A stretch of 51,160 nt of DNA, from positions 1 to 51,160 of the forward strand of contig CACHBY010000004.1 in NCBI GenBank assembly GCA_902578175.1, read 5' to 3'. The DNA is from an uncultured Pelagibacteraceae bacterium. GTDB taxonomy: Bacteria > Pseudomonadota > Alphaproteobacteria > Pelagibacterales > Pelagibacteraceae. The position numbers and the translations under genes were made by a program. Below, in pieces: positions 17,922 through 26,757 of this stretch. The first letter of the stretch is position 1. Every line of letters begins with the position of its first letter. Below the pieces are notes generated by a model that searched no databases, was not told the DNA's origin, and saw only the letters and a program-made list of their open reading frames with translations.

Positions 17922-18266
17922 CTAAGCAATTGGTAAACCATTCTCAGCTTTTTGTGATGGGTGTACAAGCGTAACTTTCCCTTCAGCATCAATTGCTCCT
18001 AAAACTAATACTTGTGAAACTACTCCAGCAATATTTTTTTCAGAAAAATTACAAACTGCAATAACTTGTTTTCCTTTTAAATTCTCCTCGTTATAATAAT
18101 GTGTAATTTGTGCTGAAGATTGCTTAATGCCAATTTCACTTCCAAAATCAACTTCAACTACTAAAGATGGTTTTCTTGCCTTTTCATTTTTTTTTACTGA
18201 AATTACAGTTCCAACTCTAATATCTACTTTGTCAAAAATGTCATAGGTAATTTGCTCTTTAATCAT
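17922..18266 (-). CDS. csaA: CsaA-like tRNA-binding domain protein
   Basis: This 114-aa protein is a single OB-fold tRNA-binding domain. VDIRVGTVISVKKNEKARKP, ITHYYNEENLKGKQVIAVCN and LVLGAIDAEGKVTLVHP match CsaA-type chaperone-like proteins and the C-terminal domain of methionyl-tRNA synthetase. CsaA has been described as a secretion-related chaperone and can bind tRNA. It is the first gene of the minus-strand run, separated from the divergent argE-like gene by only 24 nt. Confidence 0.88.
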   Translation of the reverse strand: MIKEQITYDIFDKVDIRVGTVISVKKNEKARKPSLVVEVDFGSEIGIKQSSAQITHYYNEENLKGKQVIAVCNFSEKNIAGVVSQVLVLGAIDAEGKVTLVHPSQKAENGLPIA

Positions 18267-18290
18267 AATATAATATAGTGTTTTAAGTTT

Positions 18291-19469
18291 ATGAGTATAG
18301 ATAACAATTTATATGAAAAATCAATCAAGATTTTAACTGACTTAATTGCATTTAAAACTATCTCGGGCCAAGATAATAGTAATTTGATTGATTATTGTGA
18401 AAACATTTTAAATAACACCGGAATAGAAACTTTTAAAGTTTACGATGATGATAAAAAAAGAGTAAATCTTTTTGGAACTTTAAAAGCAAAAAATCAAAGC
18501 CCAAAAAAACCAATCATTTTATCAGGACATACTGATGTGGTTCCGGTTTCTAAAGGTTGGAGCAGTGATCCATTTGTAGCAACAATTAAAAATGATAAAC
18601 TTTATGGAAGAGGATCATGTGACATGAAAGGTTTTATTGCATGTACACTCGCTTATGCACCAATTTTTAAAGAAAGTAATTTAGATAGAGACTTACATTT
18701 CTGTTACACATTTGATGAAGAGACTGCGTGTATTGGAGCTCCTTTATTAATAAAGGAATTGAAAAAAAGAGATATCAAAAATGGAATTTGTATAATTGGA
18801 GAACCAACTACAATGAAAATTATAGATGCACACAAGGGTATGAATGAATACACAGTCCACTTTGGAGGACTAGCAGGACATAGTTCAAAACCACATTTGG
18901 GAGTAAATGCTGCAGAATATGCTACTAGGTATGTTGGAAAACTTTTAGAAATAAGAGAACAGTTAAAAAAAAGAGTTAAAGAAAATAGTATTTTTGATCC
19001 TCCACATTCAACTTTATCAATTGGGGGTATTAAAGGTGGTATTGCTCATAATGTAATTGCAGACAAATGTAGTGTTGAATGGGAAACAAGGCCAGTTGTT
19101 AAAGAAGATGGAGAATTTGTAACAAATGAAATTGATAAATATGCAAATGAAGTTCTGCTACCAGAAATGAAAAAAGTATTTCCAGACTCTTATATTAAAA
19201 AAGAAACAATTGGTGAAGTAGTTGGGTTTAATAGATTGGATGAGTCTGAGGCATGTGAATTTGTATCAAATATAACTGGTGATAATTCAAGGGAAGTAGT
19301 TTCTTTTGGAACAGAGGCTGGTTTATTCCAAGAATTGGGTATCAGTACAGTTGTTTGTGGACCTGGATCTATTGAACAAGCTCACAAAATTGATGAGTTC
19401 ATAGAATTAAACGAAATGAAAAAATGCCTTAAATTTTTAGAAGGCGTAAAAGATAAATCGGTAAATTAA
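18291..19469 (+). CDS. argE: M20 family deacylase, ArgE (acetylornithine deacetylase)-like
   Basis: This 392-aa di-zinc M20 amidohydrolase has ligands and catalytic residues visible as His80 (SGHTDVVP), Asp111 (GSCDMKG) and Glu143/Glu144 (FDEETACIGAP). A dimerisation domain lies between about 180 and 290. ArgE releases acetate from N-acetylornithine in arginine synthesis. M20 specificity is hard to assign, so another N-acyl amino-acid deacylase is possible. A TATAAT box (18269-18274) 16 nt before the ATG would give a very short leader. Its last 4 nt overlap the convergent aldehyde dehydrogenase gene. Confidence 0.83.
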   Translation: MSIDNNLYEKSIKILTDLIAFKTISGQDNSNLIDYCENILNNTGIETFKVYDDDKKRVNLFGTLKAKNQSPKKPIILSGHTDVVPVSKGWSSDPFVATIKNDKLYGRGSCDMKGFIACTLAYAPIFKESNLDRDLHFCYTFDEETACIGAPLLIKELKKRDIKNGICIIGEPTTMKIIDAHKGMNEYTVHFGGLAGHSSKPHLGVNAAEYATRYVGKLLEIREQLKKRVKENSIFDPPHSTLSIGGIKGGIAHNVIADKCSVEWETRPVVKEDGEFVTNEIDKYANEVLLPEMKKVFPDSYIKKETIGEVVGFNRLDESEACEFVSNITGDNSREVVSFGTEAGLFQELGISTVVCGPGSIEQAHKIDEFIELNEMKKCLKFLEGVKDKSVN

Positions 19470-20899
19470 CTCCAACCACCCACAGCTTTTACTTCTAAAA
19501 ATTCTTCTAAGCCGTGCTCACCTGCTTCTCTACCAATACCAGAGTGTTTAAAACCTCCAAATGGTGCATCAACTGCAATACCAGCTCCGTTAACATCAAC
19601 CATTCCAGATCTTAATTTTCTGGCAACTCTTTGAACTTTTTCAGAGTCTTGAGTTTGAATGTAGTTTGTTAATCCATAAGAAGTATCATTTGCAATCTTT
19701 ATTGCCTCTTCCTCTGTTTCAAAAGGGATAACGGATAAGACAGGCCCAAAAATTTCAGTTCTTGCAACATCCATATCATTGTTTACATCTGCAAATACAG
19801 TTGGTTTAACAAAGTAACCTATATCTAATCCATCAGGTTTACCTGTTCCTCCAGCAACTAATTTTGCTCCTTCATCAATACCTTTTTGGATTAAAGTTTG
19901 AATTTTATTGTATTGAGTTTCTGAAATAACTGGACCTATATGTTCTCCTTCTTTTTTAGGATCACCCACCTCAAAATTTTCAGTATATTTTTTTAGTCTA
20001 TCAATAGCTTCATCATACATTGATTTTTCGACCAACATTCTTGTTGGCGCGTTGCAAGATTGCCCTGAATTTCTAAAACATCTCAAAGCACCTCTTTCAA
20101 TAGCTTCTGGATCAGCATCTTTAAAAATTATATTTGCTCCTTTGCCACCTAGCTCTAAGCTTACTCTTTTAAAATCTTTAGCAGCATTTTGAGAAATCAA
20201 AGCGCCAGCTCTTGTTGATCCTGTGAAAGAAATCATATTAATATCTGGATGACTTGTAAGTGTATCACCTGTTGTTGCTCCATCACCATTAACTAAATTA
20301 AACACACCTTTAGGAAATTTTACTTCATCGATAATTTCAGCAAGTATCATTGATGAAAGTGGTGCTAATTCTGATGGCTTTAAAACCATAGTGCAACCTG
20401 CAGCGATTGCTGGCATTACTTTTAAACAAACTTGGTTCATAGGCCAATTCCACGGTGTTATTAATGCACAAACACCTTTTGGTTCATAAATTAATCTTTG
20501 TTTAGGAGCGTGTTCTCCTAATGGTTTTTCAAATTCAAAATTTTTTAAATATCTGATAAATGATTTGATATGACTTGCTCCTGTTCCTGCTTGTAATTTT
20601 GTAGCAAAATCTTTTGGAGCACCCATTTCAAGAGTTATAGCTTCTGCAATATCTGCCCATCTTTTTTTATAATTTTCATAAAGTTTTTCTAATAGAGCAA
20701 TTCTTTCTTCTTTAGATGAAAAGGCCCAAGACTCATAAGCATCTTTTGCTGCACTAACTGCTAAATCAACATCTGCTTTATTTCCTAAAGTAATAACAGC
20801 ACAGTTTTCTTCTGTAGCTGGATCGATTACTTTTATTTCTTCAGCACTATTTGGTTTAACCCATGCTCCATTAATATAAAAATTTTTTTTATCTAACAT
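19466..20899 (-). CDS. NAD(P)-dependent aldehyde dehydrogenase
   Basis: This 477-aa ALDH-superfamily enzyme has catalytic Cys282 (NSGQSCNAPTRM), general base Glu249 (LELGGKGA), Asn151 (TPWNWPMNQ) and Lys174 (LKPSE), all present. It oxidises an aldehyde to an acid. The ureohydrolase gene directly upstream (20-nt gap) suggests an amino- or guanidino-aldehyde substrate, for example in agmatine/putrescine or 4-guanidinobutyrate breakdown. It is a close paralogue of the ALDH at 35110: same length and near-identical motif spacing. Substrate is inferred only. Confidence 0.9.
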   Translation of the reverse strand: MLDKKNFYINGAWVKPNSAEEIKVIDPATEENCAVITLGNKADVDLAVSAAKDAYESWAFSSKEERIALLEKLYENYKKRWADIAEAITLEMGAPKDFATKLQAGTGASHIKSFIRYLKNFEFEKPLGEHAPKQRLIYEPKGVCALITPWNWPMNQVCLKVMPAIAAGCTMVLKPSELAPLSSMILAEIIDEVKFPKGVFNLVNGDGATTGDTLTSHPDINMISFTGSTRAGALISQNAAKDFKRVSLELGGKGANIIFKDADPEAIERGALRCFRNSGQSCNAPTRMLVEKSMYDEAIDRLKKYTENFEVGDPKKEGEHIGPVISETQYNKIQTLIQKGIDEGAKLVAGGTGKPDGLDIGYFVKPTVFADVNNDMDVARTEIFGPVLSVIPFETEEEAIKIANDTSYGLTNYIQTQDSEKVQRVARKLRSGMVDVNGAGIAVDAPFGGFKHSGIGREAGEHGLEEFLEVKAVGGWS

Positions 20900-20919
20900 G
20901 ATTTAAAATTATCCTTTCC

Positions 20920-21879
20920 TTATGATTTTGCAAATAAATTTGTTAATTCATAAACAATTGTTGCAGCTGCAAGAGATGTAACTTCTGCATGATCATATGC
21001 AGGTGAAACTTCAACGACATCAGCAGAAACTAAATTTAATCCTGACAACCCTCTTAAAACATTTACCATTTCTCTTGTTGTCATTCCCGCAATTTCTGGC
21101 GTACCTGTACCAGGTGCAAATGCTGGGTCTAACACATCAATATCTATAGATAGATAAAGTGGATTGTCTCCTACTCTTTTTTTAATCCTTTCAGCAATTT
21201 TATCTGTTCCTTCAGTTTGAAATTCATCGCAGTGAATTATTTTAAAACCAAAACTTTCATCATTTTTAATATCATCTCTACTATAAAGAGGTCCTCTTAT
21301 TCCAACATGCATTGAAGCATCATCTAGAAATAAACCTTCTTCTCTTGCTCTTCGAAATGGAGTTCCATGTGTATATGGTGCACCAAAATAAGTATCCCAA
21401 GTATCTAAATGAGCATCAAAATGAACTAAAGAAACTGGTCCTTTGTTTTTTTTATTAATTGCTCTTAACAATGGTACTGCAATTGTATGATCACCGCCTA
21501 AACTAATTATTCCACCTACTTTATTTAATAAATCAGTTGCTCCCTCTTCTATTTGCTTAATAGCTTCATCAATACTAAATGGATTGCATGAAATATCTCC
21601 AGCATCAGCAACTTGTTGTATTTTAAAAGGTTCCACATCATAACTTGGATGATAATTTGTTCTTAAATGTCTTGATGCTTGTCGAATACTTTGAGGGCCA
21701 AATCTCGCCCCTGGTCTATAACTGGTTCCAGCATCAAACGGAACACCTACAATCGCTACGTCACAACTTTCAACATCTCTCAATTCAGGCAATCTAGCAA
21801 AAGTACTTGGGCCTGCATACCGAGGTACTTTTGTTCCACTTACCGGTTGAATAGGATTTTTGTTTCTTTCTTTTGTCAT
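20920..21879 (-). CDS. speB: Agmatinase-like ureohydrolase
   Basis: This 319-aa ureohydrolase has a complete binuclear metal site: His131 (GGDHT), Asp155, His157 and Asp159 (FDAHLDTW), and Asp246 and Asp248 (SIDIDVLDP). The family removes urea from agmatine, arginine, guanidinobutyrate or related guanidines. The substrate loop (TYFGAPYTHGTPFRRA) does not let me choose between agmatinase and guanidinobutyrase. The downstream aldehyde dehydrogenase fits either a putrescine or a GABA route. A 14-bp palindrome lies 14 nt upstream of the start codon. Confidence 0.88.
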   Translation of the reverse strand: MTKERNKNPIQPVSGTKVPRYAGPSTFARLPELRDVESCDVAIVGVPFDAGTSYRPGARFGPQSIRQASRHLRTNYHPSYDVEPFKIQQVADAGDISCNPFSIDEAIKQIEEGATDLLNKVGGIISLGGDHTIAVPLLRAINKKNKGPVSLVHFDAHLDTWDTYFGAPYTHGTPFRRAREEGLFLDDASMHVGIRGPLYSRDDIKNDESFGFKIIHCDEFQTEGTDKIAERIKKRVGDNPLYLSIDIDVLDPAFAPGTGTPEIAGMTTREMVNVLRGLSGLNLVSADVVEVSPAYDHAEVTSLAAATIVYELTNLFAKS

Positions 21880-21893
21880 TTTTTAATAATCTA

Positions 21894-21907
21894 AGATAAT
21901 ATTATCT
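21894..21907. promoter_or_regulatory. 14-bp perfect palindrome in the speB / 21933 divergent region
   Basis: AGATAATATTATCT is self-complementary and lies in the 53-nt gap between the divergent ureohydrolase and metallopeptidase-like genes. TAATCT repeats flank it at 21887-21892 and 21907-21912. It is a candidate operator, but AT-rich palindromes arise by chance in such DNA. Confidence 0.4.
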
Positions 21908-21920
21908 AATCTAATTCGTC

Positions 21921-21926
21921 TATAAT
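21921..21926 (+). promoter_or_regulatory. Candidate -10 box of the 21933 gene
   Basis: TATAAT lies 6 nt before the ATG at 21933, so transcription would begin at or near the start codon and give a leaderless mRNA. No good -35 is seen; that position falls inside the palindrome 21894-21907. Confidence 0.4.
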
Positions 21927-21932
21927 AAATTA

Positions 21933-22661
21933 ATGAAAATTATATTATTATTCATCTTAATATTTCAGTTTTCCCATTTAAATGCTGATGAAATATATAA
22001 TCTAATCAAAATTCCAAATTTAGAAATCTACAAGCTAAAAAACGAGAACAATATCCGTTATCTATATGCAAAAGGAGATTTTATAATAGGAGTAGATAAT
22101 AATATTACTTGCAATAAAACAAATAAAGAAAATCTTAATACAAAATTTCCAGTCATTAAAAGAAATATAAAAAGATACAATTCTAAATTCCTAAAGAAAA
22201 TAGATTTAAAATATATTGTATTTTGTGAAGGTTTATCTATTTCGAACATTAATACTGGTGGAATACCAGATAATAAAAATAGAACCTTAATATTAGACAT
22301 AAATTTTAATGAAAAATATTTTGAAAGAATGATTCATCATGAAATTTTTCACATGATTCAAAATAGTTATGAGGATGATTTTAATGATCAAAAATTTTCT
22401 TTATTTAATAATTCTGATTTCGAATACGCTGAATGCTCCACTTGCTCCAATAGATTAAATTTAGATTTATATGAAAATACAAATGGTTTTTTAACAGAAT
22501 ATTCAAAATCAATTCCATCAGAAGATATGGCTGAAATCTTTTCTTTTTTAATGGTTAATAAAAATTTAATTGAAGAGAAAATAAAAAAAGACTCCATATT
22601 AAACAATAAAGTTAATTTTATTAAGACCAATATATTTAAAATTGATGAAAATATTTTATGA
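21933..22661 (+). CDS. Putative secreted zinc metallopeptidase-like protein
   Basis: This 242-aa protein begins with a short hydrophobic signal (MKIILLFILIFQFSHLNA), so it is probably periplasmic. A zinc-binding HExxH motif is present as His136-Glu137-xx-His140 (MIHHEIFHMIQ). About 60 residues later SEDMAEIF (197-201) offers an acidic third ligand, as in gluzincin-type peptidases. Two Cys residues (AECSTCSN, 168 and 171) lie between them. I do not recognise the family. The 3' end overlaps the cyclophilin-like gene by 4 nt, pointing to a joint role in envelope protein handling. Peptidase activity is an inference from the motif. Confidence 0.68.
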   Translation: MKIILLFILIFQFSHLNADEIYNLIKIPNLEIYKLKNENNIRYLYAKGDFIIGVDNNITCNKTNKENLNTKFPVIKRNIKRYNSKFLKKIDLKYIVFCEGLSISNINTGGIPDNKNRTLILDINFNEKYFERMIHHEIFHMIQNSYEDDFNDQKFSLFNNSDFEYAECSTCSNRLNLDLYENTNGFLTEYSKSIPSEDMAEIFSFLMVNKNLIEEKIKKDSILNNKVNFIKTNIFKIDENIL

Positions 22662-23308
22662 TTAAAACAATTAAAGCTTCAAAATCAGAAAAAATTTTAT
22701 TTACTTTTTTAATAGTTTTAGGCGTTTCTGCTTTTTCATCTTTTTTTTTATTAAAAAATAAATGTTTGTTTGTAGAAAAAAATGATTTAAAAAAATTAAA
22801 CTTTGAAAACCCAGATAATATTGCTGTGATGAATTTGGAATGTGGAAATGTAATTATTGAGCTATACCCAGAAATATCTCCAAAAGCTGTTGAAAGATTT
22901 AAAACACTAATTAAAAAAAAAATGTATGATGGTTCAACCTTCTATAAAGTTGTTGAAAATACTTTAGTGCAAGCTGGTGATATAGAATTTGGTAATATTG
23001 AGTATTTAGATTACTCAAAAATTGGAAGTGGAAAATCTGGATTGGGATTATTAAAATCAGAACTTAGTGATGATTTTGAATTTACTGAAGGAAGTATTGG
23101 TTTTGCAAGGTCAGCAGAGTTTGACTCTGAGGATAGTGAGTTTTTTATAACCTTAAAAGAAATCCCGATTTATCAAGGAGAATATACTCCAATTGGAAAA
23201 GTGCAGTATGGACTGGACATTCTTAAGAAAATTAAAACAGGGAATAAAGCAATATATGTGCTTAGACCTGATTATATTAATACTTTTAGAATGCTACAGA
23301 CTAATTAA
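22658..23308 (+). CDS. Cyclophilin-type peptidyl-prolyl isomerase, membrane-anchored
   Basis: This 216-aa protein has one N-terminal hydrophobic anchor (about 14-32) followed by a cyclophilin domain. Family segments are VIIELYPEISPKAVERFKTL, DGSTFYKVVENTLVQAGDIE and SIGFARSAEFDSEDSEFFITL. It probably assists folding of envelope proteins on the periplasmic side. The normally conserved FHRVIPGFMIQGGD region is altered (FYKVVENTLVQAGD), and the catalytic Arg is not obvious there, so isomerase activity may be low or absent. It overlaps the upstream metallopeptidase-like gene by 4 nt and the convergent FadN-like gene by 8 nt. Confidence 0.82.
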   Translation: MIKTIKASKSEKILFTFLIVLGVSAFSSFFLLKNKCLFVEKNDLKKLNFENPDNIAVMNLECGNVIIELYPEISPKAVERFKTLIKKKMYDGSTFYKVVENTLVQAGDIEFGNIEYLDYSKIGSGKSGLGLLKSELSDDFEFTEGSIGFARSAEFDSEDSEFFITLKEIPIYQGEYTPIGKVQYGLDILKKIKTGNKAIYVLRPDYINTFRMLQTN

Positions 23309-25523
23309 CTAAAGGTTTTCCAGTTGAAAGAGTATGTTTAATTCTATCTTGAGTTTGTCTGGTTTCTATCAATCTCATAAAAGAATCTAACTCTAATTTG
23401 TAAAGATCATCCTCTGTTAAAATTTTATCTAAATTTGTATCACCGCCACTTAAAACATTTGCTAATTCTGTTCCAACATGCATTCCGTGATCTAAAATAA
23501 TTTTTTCATTATATAATTTATCTAAAATTTTAATCATCTTCTCTTTTAAAGGTTTTCCAGATAAATTAAATTTACACTCTTCAGGAGGAACAAAATCCTT
23601 GTTTACATGGATAAGTTTTCTTGCCTCCTCAAAAAGACTGTTTCTATTCATGATTTTTTTATCCTCAGGTTTTAAATATTTTAAAGGCTCTGCTTCAACA
23701 GGTGAAGTTGCAGTTTTTGCGTATCCAATAATATCAAATACTTTCAAGGGAGCATAATCAGGATCAGATTTTGCCTCATTAGATTGTGACCATCTCCATA
23801 GCATTTCTTTACATCCACCTCCTGCTGGTACTAATCCAACAATTGTCTCTACAAGACCAACAACAATATTTGTATGCGATGCAACAAAGTTACTTTGAAC
23901 CAAAACTTCAAAACCACCGCCCAAAGTAAGACCAGAAGGTGCAGACACTACTGGGTACTTAGAATATTTTAATGTTTTGCAAGTATCCTGGAAGTATTTA
24001 ATAAATTTTTCTATAGATTTAAAATCACTCTTGTCTGCAAAATTCATTGTATAACTTAAATTTACACCTGCAGAAAATTGCATGCTTTCATTCATGACAA
24101 TAAGTGGTTTGTCTGTTGCATTTTTTAATGCATCCATTGAGTCGTAATCTAATGCACAAGCCTTTGTAGTAAATTCAACAATATTAAAATCTTTAAAACG
24201 ATGAATTTCAGCAGAATTATTTTTATCTACTTTTATTGCTGTGGGTCTTATTTTTCCTAGTGTTTCAATATCAGTGTAAAGTTGTCTTTCTCCATAAAAG
24301 TTTTCATTTTTTGATTTTGATAAATTTTCTAAAAATTTATTATTTTCAAAATTATCTATTCGTGAAAAAAAATTTTCTACTCCAATTGATTTTAACATTT
24401 CAAAAGGACCCATTGCCCAATTGAATCCAAGTCTCATTGCTTCATCTATATCATTGAACTTGTCTGTAATTCCTGGAACTAAAGAAGAAGCGTATTTTAT
24501 TATTTTAGAAACAACTTCCCAAGCATATTCTCCATATTTATCTTTTCGATTAATTAAATTATTTATATCTACAGTCTCGATACCTAAATCTATTTTTTTT
24601 GACGTTGTATATTCGCCTGTTTCTAAATTGATGGCCTCTAATATTTTCTGGTTTCCATTTTTATTCATTCTATAAAAACCACCTTTTCCTTTACGCCCAG
24701 TGTAACCAGTATCAATTAATTTTTTTACTAATGGAATTTCTTTTGCAACAATCTGAAATTCATCATTTTCTGAAAGTTCTTTAATAAAGCTTTTTAAGAC
24801 ATCAGCCATTAAATCAATACCAATTAAGTCATATAAGCCAAAAACTCCTGTTTTAGGTATACCCATTGGTCTTCCAAAAACTGCATCGGCTTCTTCTATT
24901 GATAGTTTCATTCTAAATGCTTCTGTCATTGCTACCTGCATTGCATAAACACCTATTCTATTTCCTAAGAAACCAGGAGTATCATTACAAACAATAGCTC
25001 CTTTACCTAATTCAATTTCACAAAATTTTTTAAGAGAATTAATTTTGTTTAAATCATTATTTTCATTTTTAACAATTTCAAGTAAACCCATGTATCTAAC
25101 TGGATTAAAAAAATGAGTTATGCAAAAATCTTTTTTTTCTTCTTCAGTTAATTTTTCTGACAAAACTTTAATTGGGATAGATGATGTGTTTGATGAAACA
25201 ATAGCTCCCAGTTTTCTATACTTAAATATTTTTTCATAAATATTGTGTTTTATATCAATTCTTTCAACAACGGCCTCAACAATCCAATCAGCTTCCTTTA
25301 CTACATCAAAATTATCATTGATGTTCCCAACTTTAATATTTTCAATTTTGGTTTTATCTAAAAGTAATGGAGGTCTTGATTTATGAATTCTGTCTCTAGC
25401 TTTTTCAGATATTTCTGTTGTTAAATCCAAAAGAGTTACCGGCACATTTGCATTACATAAGTGTGCTGCAATTCCACTGCCCATTGTACCAGATCCGATA
25501 ACAACTACTTTTTTAATATCCAT
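23301..25523 (-). CDS. fadN: FadN-like 3-hydroxyacyl-CoA dehydrogenase / enoyl-CoA hydratase
   Basis: This bifunctional beta-oxidation enzyme of about 740 aa has the dehydrogenase first. NAD-binding GSGTMGSGIAAHL (about 10-22), CITHFFNPVRYMGLLEIV and NDTPGFLGNRIG mark the HAD domain, and a crotonase-type domain lies towards the C-terminus (SAGVNLSYTM, GLTLGGGFEVLVQ, GLVPAGGGCKEML). The order HAD then ECH is that of FadN, the reverse of E. coli FadB. I set the start at ATG 25523; a TTG at 25529 is less likely. It is divergent from a thiolase gene across a short region with a 15-bp inverted repeat. Confidence 0.88.
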   Translation of the reverse strand: MDIKKVVVIGSGTMGSGIAAHLCNANVPVTLLDLTTEISEKARDRIHKSRPPLLLDKTKIENIKVGNINDNFDVVKEADWIVEAVVERIDIKHNIYEKIFKYRKLGAIVSSNTSSIPIKVLSEKLTEEEKKDFCITHFFNPVRYMGLLEIVKNENNDLNKINSLKKFCEIELGKGAIVCNDTPGFLGNRIGVYAMQVAMTEAFRMKLSIEEADAVFGRPMGIPKTGVFGLYDLIGIDLMADVLKSFIKELSENDEFQIVAKEIPLVKKLIDTGYTGRKGKGGFYRMNKNGNQKILEAINLETGEYTTSKKIDLGIETVDINNLINRKDKYGEYAWEVVSKIIKYASSLVPGITDKFNDIDEAMRLGFNWAMGPFEMLKSIGVENFFSRIDNFENNKFLENLSKSKNENFYGERQLYTDIETLGKIRPTAIKVDKNNSAEIHRFKDFNIVEFTTKACALDYDSMDALKNATDKPLIVMNESMQFSAGVNLSYTMNFADKSDFKSIEKFIKYFQDTCKTLKYSKYPVVSAPSGLTLGGGFEVLVQSNFVASHTNIVVGLVETIVGLVPAGGGCKEMLWRWSQSNEAKSDPDYAPLKVFDIIGYAKTATSPVEAEPLKYLKPEDKKIMNRNSLFEEARKLIHVNKDFVPPEECKFNLSGKPLKEKMIKILDKLYNEKIILDHGMHVGTELANVLSGGDTNLDKILTEDDLYKLELDSFMRLIETRQTQDRIKHTLSTGKPLVN

Positions 25524-25536
25524 AATCAATAAAATT

Positions 25537-25591
25537 CTATTTAATTAATCAAAAACTTGAAATAAGACAAATTTCCTGATTAATTAAATAG
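25537..25591. promoter_or_regulatory. Perfect 15-bp inverted repeat between fadN and the thiolase gene
   Basis: CTATTTAATTAATCA (25537-25551) is exactly reverse-complementary to TGATTAATTAAATAG (25577-25591), with a 25-bp spacer. Arm centres are 40 bp apart, close to four helical turns. The gap between the divergent genes is only 105 bp, so the arms must overlap promoter elements of one or both. A regulator binding two sites on one DNA face is a plausible reading. Confidence 0.6.
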
Positions 25592-25628
25592 GTAAGCTAT
25601 ATAAATTAACACAATATTAAAGAGAAAA

Positions 25629-26756
25629 ATGTATAATTCAGTAATAGCTGGTTACTCAAGATCACCTTTTGCAATGGCAAATAAAGGTAAATTAATAGAT
25701 GTGAAACCAGTTAATTTACTAGCTGAAGTAATTAAAAACCTAGTTTCACAATCAAAAATCAAACCAAAAGAAATTGATGATGTTGTTATTGGGTGTGCTT
25801 TTCAAGTTGGTGAACAATGTTTTAACATTGGAAGATTAGTAACTTTTTTATCAGACTTAGATATGAGAGTTCCAGGTATGTCTGTAGATAGATGGTGTGG
25901 ATCCTCAATGGAAGCAATTCATATTGCTGCTGGGAAAATAGCGATGGGATCAGGTAAGATATTTGTCTGTGGAGGAGTAGAAAGTATGACAAGAGTTAGA
26001 ACTGGGTTTGACTCTTTGCCTTATCCTTATTCAGATGAGGAAAAACAAAATCCACATTTATATTTATCAATGGGAATTACTGCAGAGAATGTTGCAAAAA
26101 AATATAATATTTCAAGAATTGAACAACAAGAGTTCTCATTAGAAAGTCATAGAAAAGCAAATGAAGCCCAACAAAAAGATAAATTTTTAAGTGAGATTAC
26201 TAAGATAGGTGATTGTGAATTAGACGAAAATATTAGACCTAAAAGTACAATGGAAAAATTAAATAGTTTAAAGTTAGTATTCGATCAGAATGGAACTGTA
26301 ACAGCTGCAACTTCATCTCCTCTAACTGATGGAGCTGCTGCAACTCTAATTTGTGAAGAAAATTTTGCTAAAGAGAATGGTTTAGAAATTCTTGGAAGAA
26401 TAAAATCTACTGCTGTTGAGGGATGTGATCCAAATTTTATGGGATTAGGCCCAATTGTGGCTACCAAAAAGGCCTTGGAAAGAGCTAAACTTTCAATAAA
26501 AGATATTGATATTGTGGAGTTAAATGAAGCTTTTGCTTCTCAATCGTTAGCTTGTGTTAAAGATTTAGAAATAGATATTAATAAAGTAAATTTAGACGGT
26601 GGAGCAATTGCATTAGGACACCCTTTAGGAGCAACAGGTGCAAGGATAACTGGGAAAGCTGCACAACTTTTAAAAAGAGAAAATAAAAAATACGCTCTTG
26701 CTACTCAATGTATTGGTTTGGGAATGGGTATAGCAACTGTAATAGAAGCAGTTTAA
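25629..26756 (+). CDS. fadA: Thiolase (acetyl-CoA acyltransferase)
   Basis: This 375-aa thiolase has an acyl-carrying Cys90 (VDRWCGSSMEAIHIAAG), a catalytic His in GGAIALGHPLGATGARI and a second Cys near the end (ATQCIGLGMGIATVIE). It cleaves 3-ketoacyl-CoA to acetyl-CoA, or runs in reverse as an acetoacetyl-CoA synthase. Divergent pairing with the FadN-like enzyme suggests fatty-acid or short-chain acyl-CoA degradation. It lacks a strong ribosome site (AAAGAGAAAA). Its stop is 1 nt from the stop of the convergent permease gene. Confidence 0.9.
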   Translation: MYNSVIAGYSRSPFAMANKGKLIDVKPVNLLAEVIKNLVSQSKIKPKEIDDVVIGCAFQVGEQCFNIGRLVTFLSDLDMRVPGMSVDRWCGSSMEAIHIAAGKIAMGSGKIFVCGGVESMTRVRTGFDSLPYPYSDEEKQNPHLYLSMGITAENVAKKYNISRIEQQEFSLESHRKANEAQQKDKFLSEITKIGDCELDENIRPKSTMEKLNSLKLVFDQNGTVTAATSSPLTDGAAATLICEENFAKENGLEILGRIKSTAVEGCDPNFMGLGPIVATKKALERAKLSIKDIDIVELNEAFASQSLACVKDLEIDINKVNLDGGAIALGHPLGATGARITGKAAQLLKRENKKYALATQCIGLGMGIATVIEAV

Positions 26757-26757
26757 T

